Below, piece after piece: positions 34,688 through 44,817 of a stretch of DNA of 64,000 nucleotides. Each line of letters begins with the position of its first letter. Within the stretch, counting starts at the first letter, position 1. The stretch covers positions 644,858-708,857 of the forward strand of contig JAXHMN010000010.1 of assembly GCA_034521465.1 (NCBI GenBank). The letters run 5' to 3'. A model generated the notes under the pieces. The model searched no databases. It was not told the DNA's origin and saw only the letters and a program-made list of their open reading frames with translations. The DNA is from SURF-28 sp034521465 (lineage in GTDB: Bacteria > Bacteroidota > Ignavibacteria > Ignavibacteriales > Melioribacteraceae). Position numbers and translations under genes: made by a program.

Positions 34688-35153
34688 ATGCGACCAACAC
34701 ATCTTGAACAAGCAGTCTTCGACCGCTGGGGCCGGCAATGCGTGGTCTGCGGTCGAACCCCAGAGGAATGGCTTGAAACCGACTACGGAGCGCGTAACCA
34801 AGACAAACTGTCGCTTCCATCACGTCAACGGCGACGATACGGATCAGCGTGTCGAGAACGTGATCCCGCTGTGTCAGAGCTGTCACGTCCACATCCACAA
34901 AGTGGACGAGCCACCCTACCGGATATGGCATCGACAGCTCCCGATCGAACATCGTCATGCGTGGAACGAGTACCACCACGAATACTACGAGGGGCCACGC
35001 CTGACTCGTGAAGAAGCCGTGAACCAGTTCGGCGACGATGGGGGCATCCCAGAGAGCGTGAAGTATCTCAAACATGAACGCGAGGACTTCGATCCCGATG
35101 CGTTCGAGGCACCTGATGTCGACTTGCTCCCCGACGAATACACACCCCGGTGA
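34688..35153 (+). pseudogene. HNH endonuclease, frame broken
   Basis: The N-terminal part (LEQAVFDRWGRQCVVCGRTPEEWLE) holds the first zinc CxxC. The C-terminal part, in another frame (CRFHHVNGDDTDQRVENVIP, then LCQSCHVHIHK), holds the HH...N and CxxC of the HNH core. They join near 34785-34800 with a one-base shift. Intact, it would be an HNH nuclease of about 155 residues. Confidence 0.65.
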
Positions 35154-36026
35154 CTGGTTGTGACGATGTCTGACGAAGCCGATGAACTCGGCGACTGCGA
35201 CAAAAATGATAACTCTGGGACATAAGACTCTGCGCTCTTAGAGCTGATTTCTTGCCAGCATGCATACCCTTTGACGCTGGTCGATTAGCCTTCTCACCGA
35301 CCTCGAACACGTGGTTGACCAGGTGTTTGACCGACATGAGGGGGATTCCCGCCGATCAAGACGCTTCGAAGTGCTACATCCAACCGACGACGAGTAATAC
35401 CACGGCTACAAATATACGATTGTCTCAACTAGGCAAAAGATTCCCGATATTAGCTGAGTTTGACTGAGAGCAAAACACGCATCGGAAGAGACGGTGATGT
35501 GCGTTACCTGTGACGTGTTTTCCGTAGCCAAGTCGAGATGGATGATTGGCGATACCGCCTACGACATGCGAGTGGTACGACCACCTGCTGGCCACAGAGG
35601 CGGTGTCAGTATATTCTCTATAATTAATAGAACGCTGATAATTCGAAAGAAATCCGATCTTCACAAGTTTGAAGACCGCAGCAAGAAAATAGCGAAGATG
35701 TTCATCTGAAGCAATCGACGTTAGAGCAAGGATGAATAACCGCCGTACGGAGATTCAGAACGGAAGCAAAGAATCAGTGAAGGACTTACGTTCGCAGGCG
35801 AGCGCACGCCCGAGGCTACGTCCGCGCACGAGGTGCCTGCGTTTCTCGCTCTGCGTCCTCCGTCTCGTCGACGCAATCCCAACTCTGAACACGGAGATAA
35901 CCCGGGAAGCACTATCATCACGGTGAGAGCAGCGTTCTACGACATCCTTGTTAACCACAATTCGCAAAACGGCGGAGTATCGGTGGACCATCAACATGAC
36001 CTTATTGGTTAAAGCCAGCAATACGT
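35154..36026. other. Haloarchaeal non-coding or decayed stretch
   Basis: No gene can be supported. Short frames (for example 35755-36183 minus and 35494-35709 plus) have no family match. The minus strand at 35250-35337 reads VKHLVNHVFEVGEKANRPAS, which may be a transposon gene remnant. Confidence 0.3.
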
Positions 36027-36433
36027 CATAAAGCATTCCTGGGCTAGCTGTTTCAGCGGTCTGCGTTCCGTGTCGAGGCGGTTGTACTGACGGTCTCAAC
36101 GAGAGAATTACGGAACGGATCGAACGGAGAAGACGTCGCTGTCGGCGGTGGTCAGCAGCTGGCCCGACAGCGTTGACACTCACTCCGTTGGCTTGCTCGG
36201 ATCATCGATAGCTCCGACTGGATACCGAACCGCTTGCTGTAGTGGTATCGGGCGTCGAGTTGTGAGTCGGATGAACGGCGCGTCAGTGGCATAGCCGTGA
36301 CGCGCCACACCATTCGTCAGATATTTCCCGTTCAGGTGGAGAAGTCATGCTGTAGACCTCCACCTGCCCGGGGAGCTTGCTGGGTCGTAGACACACTTTC
36401 AGCAAGCAGACGTTCTAACTAAGCGGCGTTGTG
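36027..36433. mobile_element. Internally deleted ISH3-type relic
   Basis: The left end CATAAAGCATTCCTGGG and right end CTAACTAAGCGGCGTTGTG match the ends of the intact element at 51066-52455. The inner blocks match its bases around 51090-51240, 51505-51640 and 52085-52110, with the rest missing. It is about 407 bp long with no transposase frame. Confidence 0.75.
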
Positions 36434-37435
36434 AAGATATTCGAAGAATTAGCTACTGGATGCGATTACGTGGCGCTATCCACCGATCCACGATCTATGG
36501 AGTACGACGGTACGCGATACGAGAGTAACAAGATAGTCGGGACGGCACAGCTTGTACAGGCGTGGCGACACTCATCTACGCTTGTAACCACCCCGATGAC
36601 AGTCTTGCGATTCCTAAATGATGTGTTAATTGATAAATAATATGTTTAATTTGGACTCGTATCTGACCGATAAGGCCCGCGAAATTAAGTATCGATTAGA
36701 CACAAGACGGTTTGAGTAAAACTTTCAACAATAAGGACAACAAGTTCTGAGTAAGTGTCTGAGGGACAGAGATAGGGAACCCGGCAGTACACATCACTGC
36801 CACAGAAGGCGACGAAGGGTGTGTCTTCAAAGGTAACTTTCGAGCAAACTCATGTTCAATATGATAAATTTATGGAACTTGTAGACGAATACGAGTTTGC
36901 TGAACAAAGCGGAAGCGGCTCGCTTTTTTGTTAATATCGGAATGGAATCGACTCGTCCAAAACGATTCCAAGACGATCAATTTTGGACAGTCTGGTTCCG
37001 AATCTTCTCGACGATCAGCTGCTATTCATCAATGACGCTCAGAGACTTCGTTCCGTAGAAGGGCGAAAACAACGCGATCGAGGTGCGTCCCAAAGATATT
37101 GATCGAAAAAGTAGAAGGAATATCAAATTTTGGAAGAATTGATGCAAGACCCAGAAATTGAATTTGACGGATTCGAGGTATATAAATGAGTGAATATCTA
37201 TCGGCTCATTTGACGCTGAAGAACAGAAAGGAACTTGAACGATAATGAAACGATAAGAACGAGTTCCACAACCGACTGAGAAAATAAAAGAGTTAAGGAG
37301 AAAACACGAAAGAACTAATCTCTACGTCTTTCAAATGTTTGAGAGCATATATTCATGAAAATAATAAGGACGTGTTTGAGTTGTCCAACTCTGAAATATC
37401 GGTAGTATTGGTGTAAACCTGGACGCTGAATGAGT
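36434..37435. other. AT-rich decayed stretch
   Basis: This stretch is markedly AT-richer than its neighbours and has many stops in all frames. A 69-codon frame at 36431-36640 (plus) is unrecognised and not called. Nothing else can be supported. Confidence 0.3.
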
Positions 37436-38330
37436 ATGCAGCCAAGAACCGCTGAAACATATCTTAGTAACACGACACGAGTGATTGGATATTTAAAGAA
37501 ACACAATTATATTGAGAGAGACAAGGTCGGGCGATTGAAAAAGGCACAAGATCCTCGATCTATCTCGATTATGACCGAGGCAGGGACTGGCCTGAAATCG
37601 AGTATGAAAGATTTGTCGTGTGTGTCCTCAATACAAAACATCCCAAAAGTTGGGAATATTTATACTGTTTTCAAAAACAGGTATTCGGCTGGGCTGAACT
37701 GATTAATCTTGATGAAAGGGATATTAACATAAATCATCCTATTTCAAAGGTGATCGACGATCCAGATTAGGAACTGGTGGGAAAGTCTAACTCGATATAT
37801 ATTGATTCTTCAGTAACAGAAGATATCTCGATACAATGGAGAAGTAAGAAAAGCACACAAACAAACCGAATTCACACAGGCGATACTGCCGACAGATCAA
37901 GAGGGCAGCAGACACTCGGCCCGGTTACCTTGCAGGGAAACCCCAACCAACGTTCCCCAGCTACCCCTTCATTCAACCAAAACAACTGCGATTAGGCTGA
38001 GAGATATGGAGTTGCCAGAATCCAACAACTCGTGGACGAACTTTCACAGCGGTTGGGCTACAAATATTTCACCTCATTTCTTCCGACACTGGTACACATC
38101 TCAGATGAGGTCAAGATTGAGTCTAGAAGATATTGCCGTTGGAAATGTCGCGGGTGTAGTCAAGGGACTACGAGGAGACAGTGACGAGGACACCTCGTCA
38201 TAGACACATTACAACTCACGAATGGGTTGAAGGTGTGGAACACGAGTACAACGGGTACGATGTTGTTATTAAAGATTCACGTGCCCGGAGTTTCTTCGAT
38301 ACTCTGATAAGCTCATTAATACAACGGTAG
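37436..38330 (+). pseudogene. Dead tyrosine recombinase/integrase
   Basis: Pieces of a haloarchaeal integrase follow in order but in different frames and with a stop: TAETYLSNTTRVIGYLKKHN, then AELINLDERDINI..HPISKVIDDPD* with an in-frame stop near 37766, then SNSIYIDSSVTE, then ISPHFFRHWYTSQMRSRL, which is the HxxR box. The catalytic tyrosine region has drifted beyond recognition. It shows that this stretch was once integrated DNA. Confidence 0.6.
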
Positions 38331-38969
38331 ATATGATCTGTTATTTTATAACAAAATACAGGAAAGAATAACCACTATACCAATATATCGGGGTGATACA
38401 CTGAACATATATCAATCTATTCGGAGAGAAACATTGTTATATTATATTAACGAAGAGGGGAGGCCGATAGTTCGAGTCTTCCATATCCGAATCTGTGGGG
38501 CGAGAGCGGACATCCCCGTTAGATCATTCGAAACGCTTTTCTGTCGGAGAATTTGTTGATACTGGCACTCTTGTTACGACTCGACCGTCAGTCATCAGTC
38601 GTCAGAACTTCTGCGTCGTCCGTTCTTGAGCCGTCTCTCTCAGTGTCCCGGTAAGTAGCGGCGTACTTGTTCGAGGTCCGTCAGATCGCGCTGACTTCTT
38701 TCAATCAGTCCCTTCTCGAACGAGCGTATCGAGATTGGGAGAGAGCCCACCATGATGGGTTTCCCTTTCATAGCAAGTCCCCAAGTCCGGCTTTGACTGC
38801 GAGCCCATGTGGGCCGATCAAGTCCGGCAACGACGTACAGTGCAATCTCGCTGAAAACCTGTGAGGTCATACATGCCGTGACCCACGCATCGAAGTTTCG
38901 AGATACCACCCTGATCTGGAGATACAGAGGAGACATACAGCAGAAGCCAATTCAGGGAGTCCGGCACAG
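38331..38969. other. AT-rich to mixed non-coding region
   Basis: It contains a 98-codon minus frame at 38640-38936 (MSPLYLQIRVVSRNFDAWVT) with no recognised family, which might be a small gene. The remainder has stops in all frames. The GC content rises sharply at about 38950, where the next integrase begins. Confidence 0.25.
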
Positions 38970-39758
38970 CTACTGGTCACTGACCCGCTGGTCGGTCTGT
39001 GAGAACGCCTCGGTCGCCATATCGGCGCGTTCGGCCGCCTCGATGTGCTGGTACGCCTCGCGGACCTGTTCCTCGCTGTTGTCGAGATACCGCGCGGCCG
39101 CGGCGTAGCCGAACTGCCGAACGAGGACCTCACCGACGCCCCGCCGGCCGCCGTGGAGTTCGAGGTAGTCGCCATCGAGCGAGAGGTCCAGCTCGTCGCG
39201 ACGCTCCGCGAGCGCGTCGTGGGTCCAGAGCCGCTCCATGATCGACCGCGCGCCGTCCGTGGTGAGCGGCTTCGGCGCGTCGAGGTCGTGTTCGGCGGCG
39301 ACGATCAGGTCGGGAGCGCCCGCCCGGACGCGCTCGATCGCGTCGTCGTCGAGGCCAGCGTCGGCGAGCCCCTCGGTGACGTGTGAGGCGAGCGACGGCC
39401 GGTGGAGCGTCGTGAACACCGGCCACGAGTCCGGCACCTCCAGCACCTCGGCGTACCGTTTCAGCGGCGTGATGACGGGCTCGGGGAGCGACGCCTCCTT
39501 CCACTCGCGACTCTTCCGGAACACGGTGACGCTGCTGTCCGCGAACGACACGTCACGCCAGCGGATGCCGTTGCGGCCCTCGCGGTCCTCCTTCGGCGCG
39601 GAGAGGAACTCTGACCCGCGCAGACCGGTGTAGGCGACGACGTACACGAGCGCCTGTTCGCGACACCGCTGGTACGCTTTGAATCGGGCTTTCTGTTTGG
39701 CCTGCCACAGTCTCGCTTTCGGGGTCGCCCCGGTCGGCGTGGGGAACTTCGATCGCAC
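38970..39758 (-). CDS. Haloarchaeal tyrosine integrase, C-terminal part (frame broken)
   Basis: The frame of 262 residues carries the recombinase catalytic half, with the first catalytic region AYTGLRGSEFLSAPKEDREG (Arg of box I) and GRRGVGEVLVRQFGYAAAARYLDNSEEQV near the end, close to the nucleophile tyrosine segment. It begins at about RSKFPTPTGATPKARLWQAK and continues the N-terminal part in another frame. The DNA is much GC-richer (about two-thirds GC by eye) than both flanks, which suggests recent acquisition. Confidence 0.75.
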   Translation of the reverse strand: MRSKFPTPTGATPKARLWQAKQKARFKAYQRCREQALVYVVAYTGLRGSEFLSAPKEDREGRNGIRWRDVSFADSSVTVFRKSREWKEASLPEPVITPLKRYAEVLEVPDSWPVFTTLHRPSLASHVTEGLADAGLDDDAIERVRAGAPDLIVAAEHDLDAPKPLTTDGARSIMERLWTHDALAERRDELDLSLDGDYLELHGGRRGVGEVLVRQFGYAAAARYLDNSEEQVREAYQHIEAAERADMATEAFSQTDQRVSDQ

Positions 39759-40272
39759 CGAGCGCGTCGAACGCCTCGGAGACGCGGCGGTCGACGAACT
39801 GCGTGATCAGGTCGCGGTGGATCGGCTCCCACGCCTGCTGGTCACCTGGACGTCGACCGTCGTTCTCGGGGAGCGGGTCTTCGGCGTCCGACTCGCGGGC
39901 GTAGTGTCGCGGGAGGTAGCCCTGCGCGTGCGCCCAGCCGCACCACGACGCGACGTGCGCGTAGTAGGTGAGCACGGTCCCGGCGGCGTACCCGGCGGTC
40001 GAGAGGTACCGCGCGTAGTCCGAGAAGACCGTCGTGTCGAGGTCCGCGAACCGGACGGTGTCGCCGTCGACGACACCGGCCCACGACTCCGGCGGCGTGG
40101 CGTTCGCGGAGTCGGACGTGTTGCCGAGACACCAGCGTCGGAATCGATGCAGCTCGCGCTCGGCGTCGGTTCGGTACGCGCCCTCCTCGCCGGCGTCGCC
40201 CTTCCCCTTGTCCGTGAGGTACTTCGTGAACGTGTCCTCGATTGGCGTCTCGACGGAGCGGCGGCCCGTCAT
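39553..40272 (-). CDS. Haloarchaeal tyrosine integrase, N-terminal part (frame broken)
   Basis: Residues 1 to about 175 (MTGRRSVETPIEDTFTKYLT...LSTAGYAAGTVLTYYAHVASW...HRDLITQFVDRRVSEAFDAL) form the SAM-like DNA-binding domain of an integrase. After about 39750 this frame turns into unrelated text, while the true continuation is in the frame ending at 38970. A single-base deletion near CGATCGAAGTTCC explains it. The joined protein would have about 434 residues. Confidence 0.75.
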   Translation of the reverse strand: MTGRRSVETPIEDTFTKYLTDKGKGDAGEEGAYRTDAERELHRFRRWCLGNTSDSANATPPESWAGVVDGDTVRFADLDTTVFSDYARYLSTAGYAAGTVLTYYAHVASWCGWAHAQGYLPRHYARESDAEDPLPENDGRRPGDQQAWEPIHRDLITQFVDRRVSEAFDALGAIEVPHADRGDPESETVAGQTESPIQSVPAVSRTGARVRRRLHRSARVRVPLRAEGGPRGPQRHPLA

Positions 40273-40763
40273 TGGGCCTCCGGAGTGTGGGGGTTGTGCC
40301 GTCGGATCACCGCTGCAGACGCGGCGATCCGGCTGGAGCGACTGTGTCGGGAAGCGTCGGCCATAATTCTGAATCTGCCTCGTTTGGGGCCACGGGTGGG
40401 GGTGACTAAGAGTTTACTCTGTCTTACCCAGCTAAGACAAAGTAACGTATTTCCCGTGATTTGCTCGGATGTGAGCGCAGATCGCCCGGATTCCGGTGAG
40501 AGAGGAGTCTGTACTCCGGATTGGTGCGTCGTGATATATTGTATATCGCTATACATAATTCAGAGCAATGGAAGTTGAGACTACAGCGGGTTTAGCGGGT
40601 GTGAGATGCGTGATTTCGACTGAATCGGTGCGCAGATACTCGGTTGAACGATGCCTCCGAGAGCGGTTTCGTATCGGTCATCGAACCATTACGGGAACTG
40701 ACCGAGTATCACGAGAGCGCTGCCGCTCACGAGCTGGGGCACCCTCTGAGTCTCAGATGGCCG
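40273..40763. other. Spacer between integrase and IS4-type transposase
   Basis: No gene is supported. AT-rich words (ATATATTGTATATCG near 40530) could be promoter sequence. The end of the IS4-type element probably lies here, but its terminal repeat was not found. Confidence 0.3.
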
Positions 40764-42434
40764 CTACCCGATCCCTGTCTCCTGCCGGAGCAATGTCAGC
40801 GTGTTCTGCGCCGTTACGACGGGTTCACGATCGTACACACCACCCTTCTCACACTGAAACAGCATATCGATCCCCCGCCAGATCGAGTACAGGAGACACG
40901 CAAACGCGAAATAGAAAAATCGCAGCACGAAATCTTTCGACGTTGTCGCTGCCATGAACCGCTTGATCGACTTGTAGCCGCGCTCAATGTCCCAGCGTTT
41001 CCCATATTCTGTGATCGCGCTGGGGTCGCCGTTGGTCATGAACACGGCGTACTGCCCGTAATCCGTCCGGTCCGAGTTCTTCTTTCGACGGTACTGGAGC
41101 GTCGTCTCGTGCCACTCGTTGTTGCCCAGATGGAGTTTGCGGTCGGTGACGTAGCGGTCTTGGTCGCGCTGAAGCAGTCGTTTGGCTTGAGCTTTCTCGC
41201 TGGTGTGCATCCGCTTTGGTACGACATATGTGACGCCCCGGTCGGCTATCGCTTCGAGAATCTGCTGGCTGTCGAACTCCCGGTCCATGAACACGCGGTC
41301 AACGTCGACGAGCTCCATTGCTGAGTCGAGGAGGTCCTCGACGATCTCTAAGCGGGTGTCACCCTTCCGGATGGGACGTGCGTCGAGAACCAGTGGTACG
41401 GAATCACCGACGAGCTGGACGGTCGCCCACTGATAGGCGTACTCGGCGGTCTTCTCTTTCGTGCCGATGATCTCGTCTTCGTGGCCCGTCCGGTCACCGG
41501 TGAACGGGTCGGCTTCTGTCGTGTCGATGGCGATACAACTACGCTGGTACAGGCTTCGCATCTGGGCCGTCCGATTGACGAGTCGCTGGGCAGCCTCGCG
41601 ATACATCTCACGGATGCGCTCGATAGATAGAGATCGTATCTGGTCTCGATGATTATGACCGAGGGGTGTCCGCTCGCGTGTCGTGTCGTAGCGGAAGCTG
41701 CGAGCGCCCTCATTGGCAGCGAGGTTCTCTTGAAGGCCGAGATACGTTTGAAGGTTCCAAAACGCGTTCTCGTGGATAGCACAGCCATTCGCACGGTCGA
41801 GCGAAAACGCCGGGTAGACGAGGTGGCTGACATGATTCGTGAGCTGTTGTTTGCGCTCGAAGGTAGATGGGCCGGTCGTCTCGTCGTCATCGGTCTGGCG
41901 ACGCGGAATTGTACGCGGTGGGGTCCGTGGAACCGAGACCCCACCGTCGGACGCCTTGATGAGGATCGTCCGCGCGGCAGTTTCGATACACTCGCGGAGG
42001 TCGGAGGTGAACCGATAGTGCCAACTCCGCCAGAGCGTCGACTGGTCGGGCACAGTCTCGAACCCGAGGCGACGGCGGAGAGAGGGTCGGTCTTCCAGAT
42101 ACGAGCAGAGTGCCGTTTCGTGGTCCCACCCGTAGAGTTCCTTGAGGAGAAACCCACGGAATAGCGCCTCCATCTCGTAGGTCGTGCTCCCAGCGTAGCG
42201 GTCGTGAGCGTCGAATTTGACGTAGGCCAGCGGCCAGTGAGCGACGAACGCTTCGATAGAGTCGTGGGCGTCGTGGTCGAACCAGACGGCCGCGAGGACC
42301 CGGACATCTTCAGCAAGGCCGGCTGTCGAACTCCGGTCGTAGAGTGGCGTGGCACGATAGGCTGGCCAGTCGTAGTAGGACGTCTGGGCGACCCGACGGT
42401 ACACAGCACGTCGAGAGGATTGTGTCGGTGCCAT
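40764..42434 (-). CDS. IS4-family transposase (haloarchaeal)
   Basis: The 556-residue DDE transposase has the first Asp in IAIDTTEADPF, the second in VFMDREFDS and the IS4 signature Y-2-R-3-E-6-K as YGKRWDIERGYKSIK. The frame is intact. It moves its element by cut and paste; the element ends were not identified. It interrupts the region between the integrase and the small-gene array. Confidence 0.9.
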   Translation of the reverse strand: MAPTQSSRRAVYRRVAQTSYYDWPAYRATPLYDRSSTAGLAEDVRVLAAVWFDHDAHDSIEAFVAHWPLAYVKFDAHDRYAGSTTYEMEALFRGFLLKELYGWDHETALCSYLEDRPSLRRRLGFETVPDQSTLWRSWHYRFTSDLRECIETAARTILIKASDGGVSVPRTPPRTIPRRQTDDDETTGPSTFERKQQLTNHVSHLVYPAFSLDRANGCAIHENAFWNLQTYLGLQENLAANEGARSFRYDTTRERTPLGHNHRDQIRSLSIERIREMYREAAQRLVNRTAQMRSLYQRSCIAIDTTEADPFTGDRTGHEDEIIGTKEKTAEYAYQWATVQLVGDSVPLVLDARPIRKGDTRLEIVEDLLDSAMELVDVDRVFMDREFDSQQILEAIADRGVTYVVPKRMHTSEKAQAKRLLQRDQDRYVTDRKLHLGNNEWHETTLQYRRKKNSDRTDYGQYAVFMTNGDPSAITEYGKRWDIERGYKSIKRFMAATTSKDFVLRFFYFAFACLLYSIWRGIDMLFQCEKGGVYDREPVVTAQNTLTLLRQETGIG

Positions 42435-42494
42435 CGGACAGCGCTACTATAACCGACGATAAAAGCTACTTTGGTGAATCACCCACTCGACAGT

Positions 42495-42536
42495 GCTCAA
42501 TACAGGGAACTCACGGATCGGTCAATACAAGTGAAC
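42495..42536. repeat. TCAATACAGG intergenic repeat, copy 1
   Basis: GCTCAATACAGG at 42495-42506, then ACTCACGGATCGGTCAATAC. The same words recur near 43272, 43816, 45976, 46000, 47294, 47641 and 54166, always outside genes. Confidence 0.6.
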
Positions 42537-42675
42537 TACAGACCGTTCCGTATAAGGGGAGAATATTTGTAACTGCTCTAAGGACAGATGCAGCGCGCGT
42601 ATTCGTCCGGATGGCCGACCGCGATTACCATTCGAATTCCCATGTCTTTTGGTTCATCTCTACATCCATGGGATT

Positions 42676-43167
42676 ATGGCCCGTCTGACCCGCCGGAAGG
42701 CCCTCCAAACAGGCGGAAGCGCGATTCTAGCCGGCCTCTCGGGGTGCAGTGCCTTCAACCGTGACGCTTCCTCCACCCCCACGCTCGGCGAAATGGAAGT
42801 GTTGAACCTTGACTTTCGGCCCCACACGGTGTCAGTAGCAATACTTGATGACAAAGAGCCGGTGTACTGGGCGGAAATGAATGCCTCGGCAGCTGAGCCG
42901 GAAGAAGGCGATTCCTCAAGTGTGGCAACGGCTGGCGGCGGTTCATTTGAGGGCTTCCCAGCCGAGGTTGGGGAGTATCTGCTATACGCGTGGCGCGACA
43001 ACCAACCGACCTCGGAGTGGGAGATGTTCGACTTCAGTGAGGTAGACACGTCATGTGTCGGACTCGACATCCATATTGGAGACACTGAAAAGTCCCGCAC
43101 CGGAGATGTGTCCATCTGGCATACGACGGATCCCAACACCTGTAAGAACACAGACAATCGCAGTTGA
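42676..43167 (+). CDS. Haloarchaeal Tat lipoprotein, unknown function
   Basis: The 163-residue protein starts at ATG 42676, giving a Tat-type leader with lipobox (RRKALQTGGSAILAGLSGC). The mature part is acidic, with paired cysteines late in the chain (DTSCVGLDIHIGD, NTCKN) and a beta-rich look. It resembles the lipoprotein at 43319 in layout, although they are not clearly the same family. It would sit on the outside of the membrane. Confidence 0.75.
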   Translation: MARLTRRKALQTGGSAILAGLSGCSAFNRDASSTPTLGEMEVLNLDFRPHTVSVAILDDKEPVYWAEMNASAAEPEEGDSSSVATAGGGSFEGFPAEVGEYLLYAWRDNQPTSEWEMFDFSEVDTSCVGLDIHIGDTEKSRTGDVSIWHTTDPNTCKNTDNRS

Positions 43168-43210
43168 TGGGTGAACCGGACCTGTTGAATCGAGACGATA
43201 TGTGACTTAC

Positions 43211-43284
43211 TCGCAAGCGCGATCTTCTGGTTGATCCAGCCACACGAACTCGGAAGCATCAACCGTAGATCGCTCAATACAGGT
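43211..43284. repeat. 74-bp intergenic direct repeat, copy 1
   Basis: GCGATCTTCTGGTTGATCC through GATCGCTCAATACAGG matches 47579-47652 with few differences (for example CCACACGAACTCGGAAGC against CCACACAAACTCGGAAGC). It lies 35 bp before the lipoprotein gene at 43319. Confidence 0.8.
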
Positions 43285-43318
43285 AAAGCACTTACCATAG
43301 TCGCCAGAAAGTTTAGTT

Positions 43319-43735
43319 ATGAAACGTCGGCAATTCCTTTGTGTTACTGCGGTTGGGGGAATCAGCCTATTAGCGGGCTGTGCTTCTAATGACAGTGAGG
43401 GGTATGCGACGATACAGCAACTTAGTTTCGTAAACACAGAATCGACTACGGTCCCAGTGGAGCTACGGATAGAACGCACTGATACCGGTGAAGTAGTTCA
43501 TACGGAGACTCGTGAGCTGACGGTAGACCCTGATTGGATCATCATCGATTGTGTCTGGCCAGACGAACCGTTACGGGTAATGGCCCGCCACGAAGATGGA
43601 GAGTGGAATAGCTTCAATACAGAAGATAGAGACGGCTGTGTGGGTGTCATAGCTAAAGTACGTGACCAAAGAACATCATTTTACGCGAACAACACTGAGT
43701 GTCCAATTGATAACCCGAGTTGCCATACTGAATAG
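43319..43735 (+). CDS. Haloarchaeal lipoprotein, unknown function
   Basis: The 138-residue protein has a Tat-like start and lipobox (MKRRQFLCVTAVGGISLLAGC). The mature part begins with beta-strands (YATIQQLSFVNTESTTVPVE) and ends with cysteine pairs (DRDGCVG, ECPIDNPSC). It is secreted and anchored outside the cell. Its function is unknown. The 74-bp repeat lies directly upstream. Confidence 0.75.
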   Translation: MKRRQFLCVTAVGGISLLAGCASNDSEGYATIQQLSFVNTESTTVPVELRIERTDTGEVVHTETRELTVDPDWIIIDCVWPDEPLRVMARHEDGEWNSFNTEDRDGCVGVIAKVRDQRTSFYANNTECPIDNPSCHTE

Positions 43736-43754
43736 TTTGTACTCTTCATCAACT

Positions 43755-43801
43755 GGCTGTTTCAGACGAAAAATATCTGAAAATTGGGTTTTAACAGAGC
43801 C
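43755..43801. repeat. Solo IS6-like terminal repeat
   Basis: GGCTGTTTCAGACG ... TTTTAACAGAGCC matches both ends of the element at 45510-46439 over 47 bp. It has no partner nearby. Another TCAATACAGG-type word follows at 43816-43827. Confidence 0.65.
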
Positions 43802-43887
43802 GTTTCAACGGGCCCGCTGAATACAGGGCACGAATCGGCCACGAGAGACCAGATACTTTTTCCAGAAAATCAAGTTTCTGTATAAGT

Positions 43888-44817
43888 TCAGTAGGTCAGC
43901 AAATCATATCCAATTCCATTCAGACGAGTCCTGAGATCTTGTTCAATATTCCCTGCTGGCCGGCGAACAGTTGTATCTCCATATTGGTCGAACTCCGTCT
44001 CAATACGAAATGTCAGCGACTGATCAGCTGCCTCCTCTACATTAATATTCTGGTCACGATGATCGACAATCCTCTGAAGCCGACCTGTTTCGCGACTGAG
44101 CGTCACCGTAATCCAGCAGTCGTCAAGTCCTAACTTGCGAGTAGGTCGGAGCGGAACGACCTGTGCGTATGCGTCTGAACCCGTAACGCGGTAGGTGACG
44201 CTCTCGGCTGATTCGTCTGTTTTCGTCCAGTCAGTGCGATGCGGACGGATAAAATCGATCCGAGTCGATTCATCAGCATGACCGAGACTGTTGGAAGTGG
44301 CGTACGCATCCGAGACACGAACTGTGTCGTCCTCAGGGACTGGCGCATCAGAGTCATAGACTTGTTTCCCGTCGGTAAGGTAGTGAACAGTGGTTAACGG
44401 AAGGTTTTCAGTCTCCCCGAGTACCCCGACCGAATGGGTTAATTCAAATGGAGTTTCATGAGGAAACATATCACTATTTAGTTCATCACCAACCGGGTGG
44501 CTGCGGGCCATCGGTGCCGTATATGTCGTTAACGCTCGGAGTTGGCGGCGGCGCGAGTGTTGATACCACCGTCGAAACACATCGAGGTCGTACGGCGCTT
44601 CACCGGTCCAGTCGTCGAGGACCCGCACCCGAGTAATCGCCCGGTGATCGGCTGCGTGACGATGTTTTGCTGCTGCGATGATACGCTCACGCGGTGAGTC
44701 GCCTGTCGGAAGTTCTGGGTCGTACGGGCGGACATCAGCTATCCGAAGGCCACTATATCCGCTGGCGGTACCGACGACGGTCGCGCCAGCCCCAACAAGA
44801 AACTGACGTCGGTTCAT
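43888..44817 (-). CDS. Haloarchaeal Tat-exported protein, unknown function
   Basis: The 309-residue protein begins at ATG 44817 with a Tat signal (MNRRQFLVGAGATVVGTASG); the longer frame upstream is not needed. It has a charged beta-rich body and no recognised enzyme motif (ESVTYRVTGSDAYAQVVPLR, WITVTLSRETGRLQRIVDHR), which might suggest an outer-surface lipid- or ligand-binding domain. The start overlaps the stop of the lipoprotein gene at 44814-45251, so they form an operon. Confidence 0.75.
   Translation of the reverse strand: MNRRQFLVGAGATVVGTASGYSGLRIADVRPYDPELPTGDSPRERIIAAAKHRHAADHRAITRVRVLDDWTGEAPYDLDVFRRWYQHSRRRQLRALTTYTAPMARSHPVGDELNSDMFPHETPFELTHSVGVLGETENLPLTTVHYLTDGKQVYDSDAPVPEDDTVRVSDAYATSNSLGHADESTRIDFIRPHRTDWTKTDESAESVTYRVTGSDAYAQVVPLRPTRKLGLDDCWITVTLSRETGRLQRIVDHRDQNINVEEAADQSLTFRIETEFDQYGDTTVRRPAGNIEQDLRTRLNGIGYDLLTY

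Noticed and set aside
36027..36433. A regulatory RNA with strong structure.
   Set aside because: The apparent structure comes from terminal repeats and internal blocks shared with the ISH3 element at 51-52 kb.
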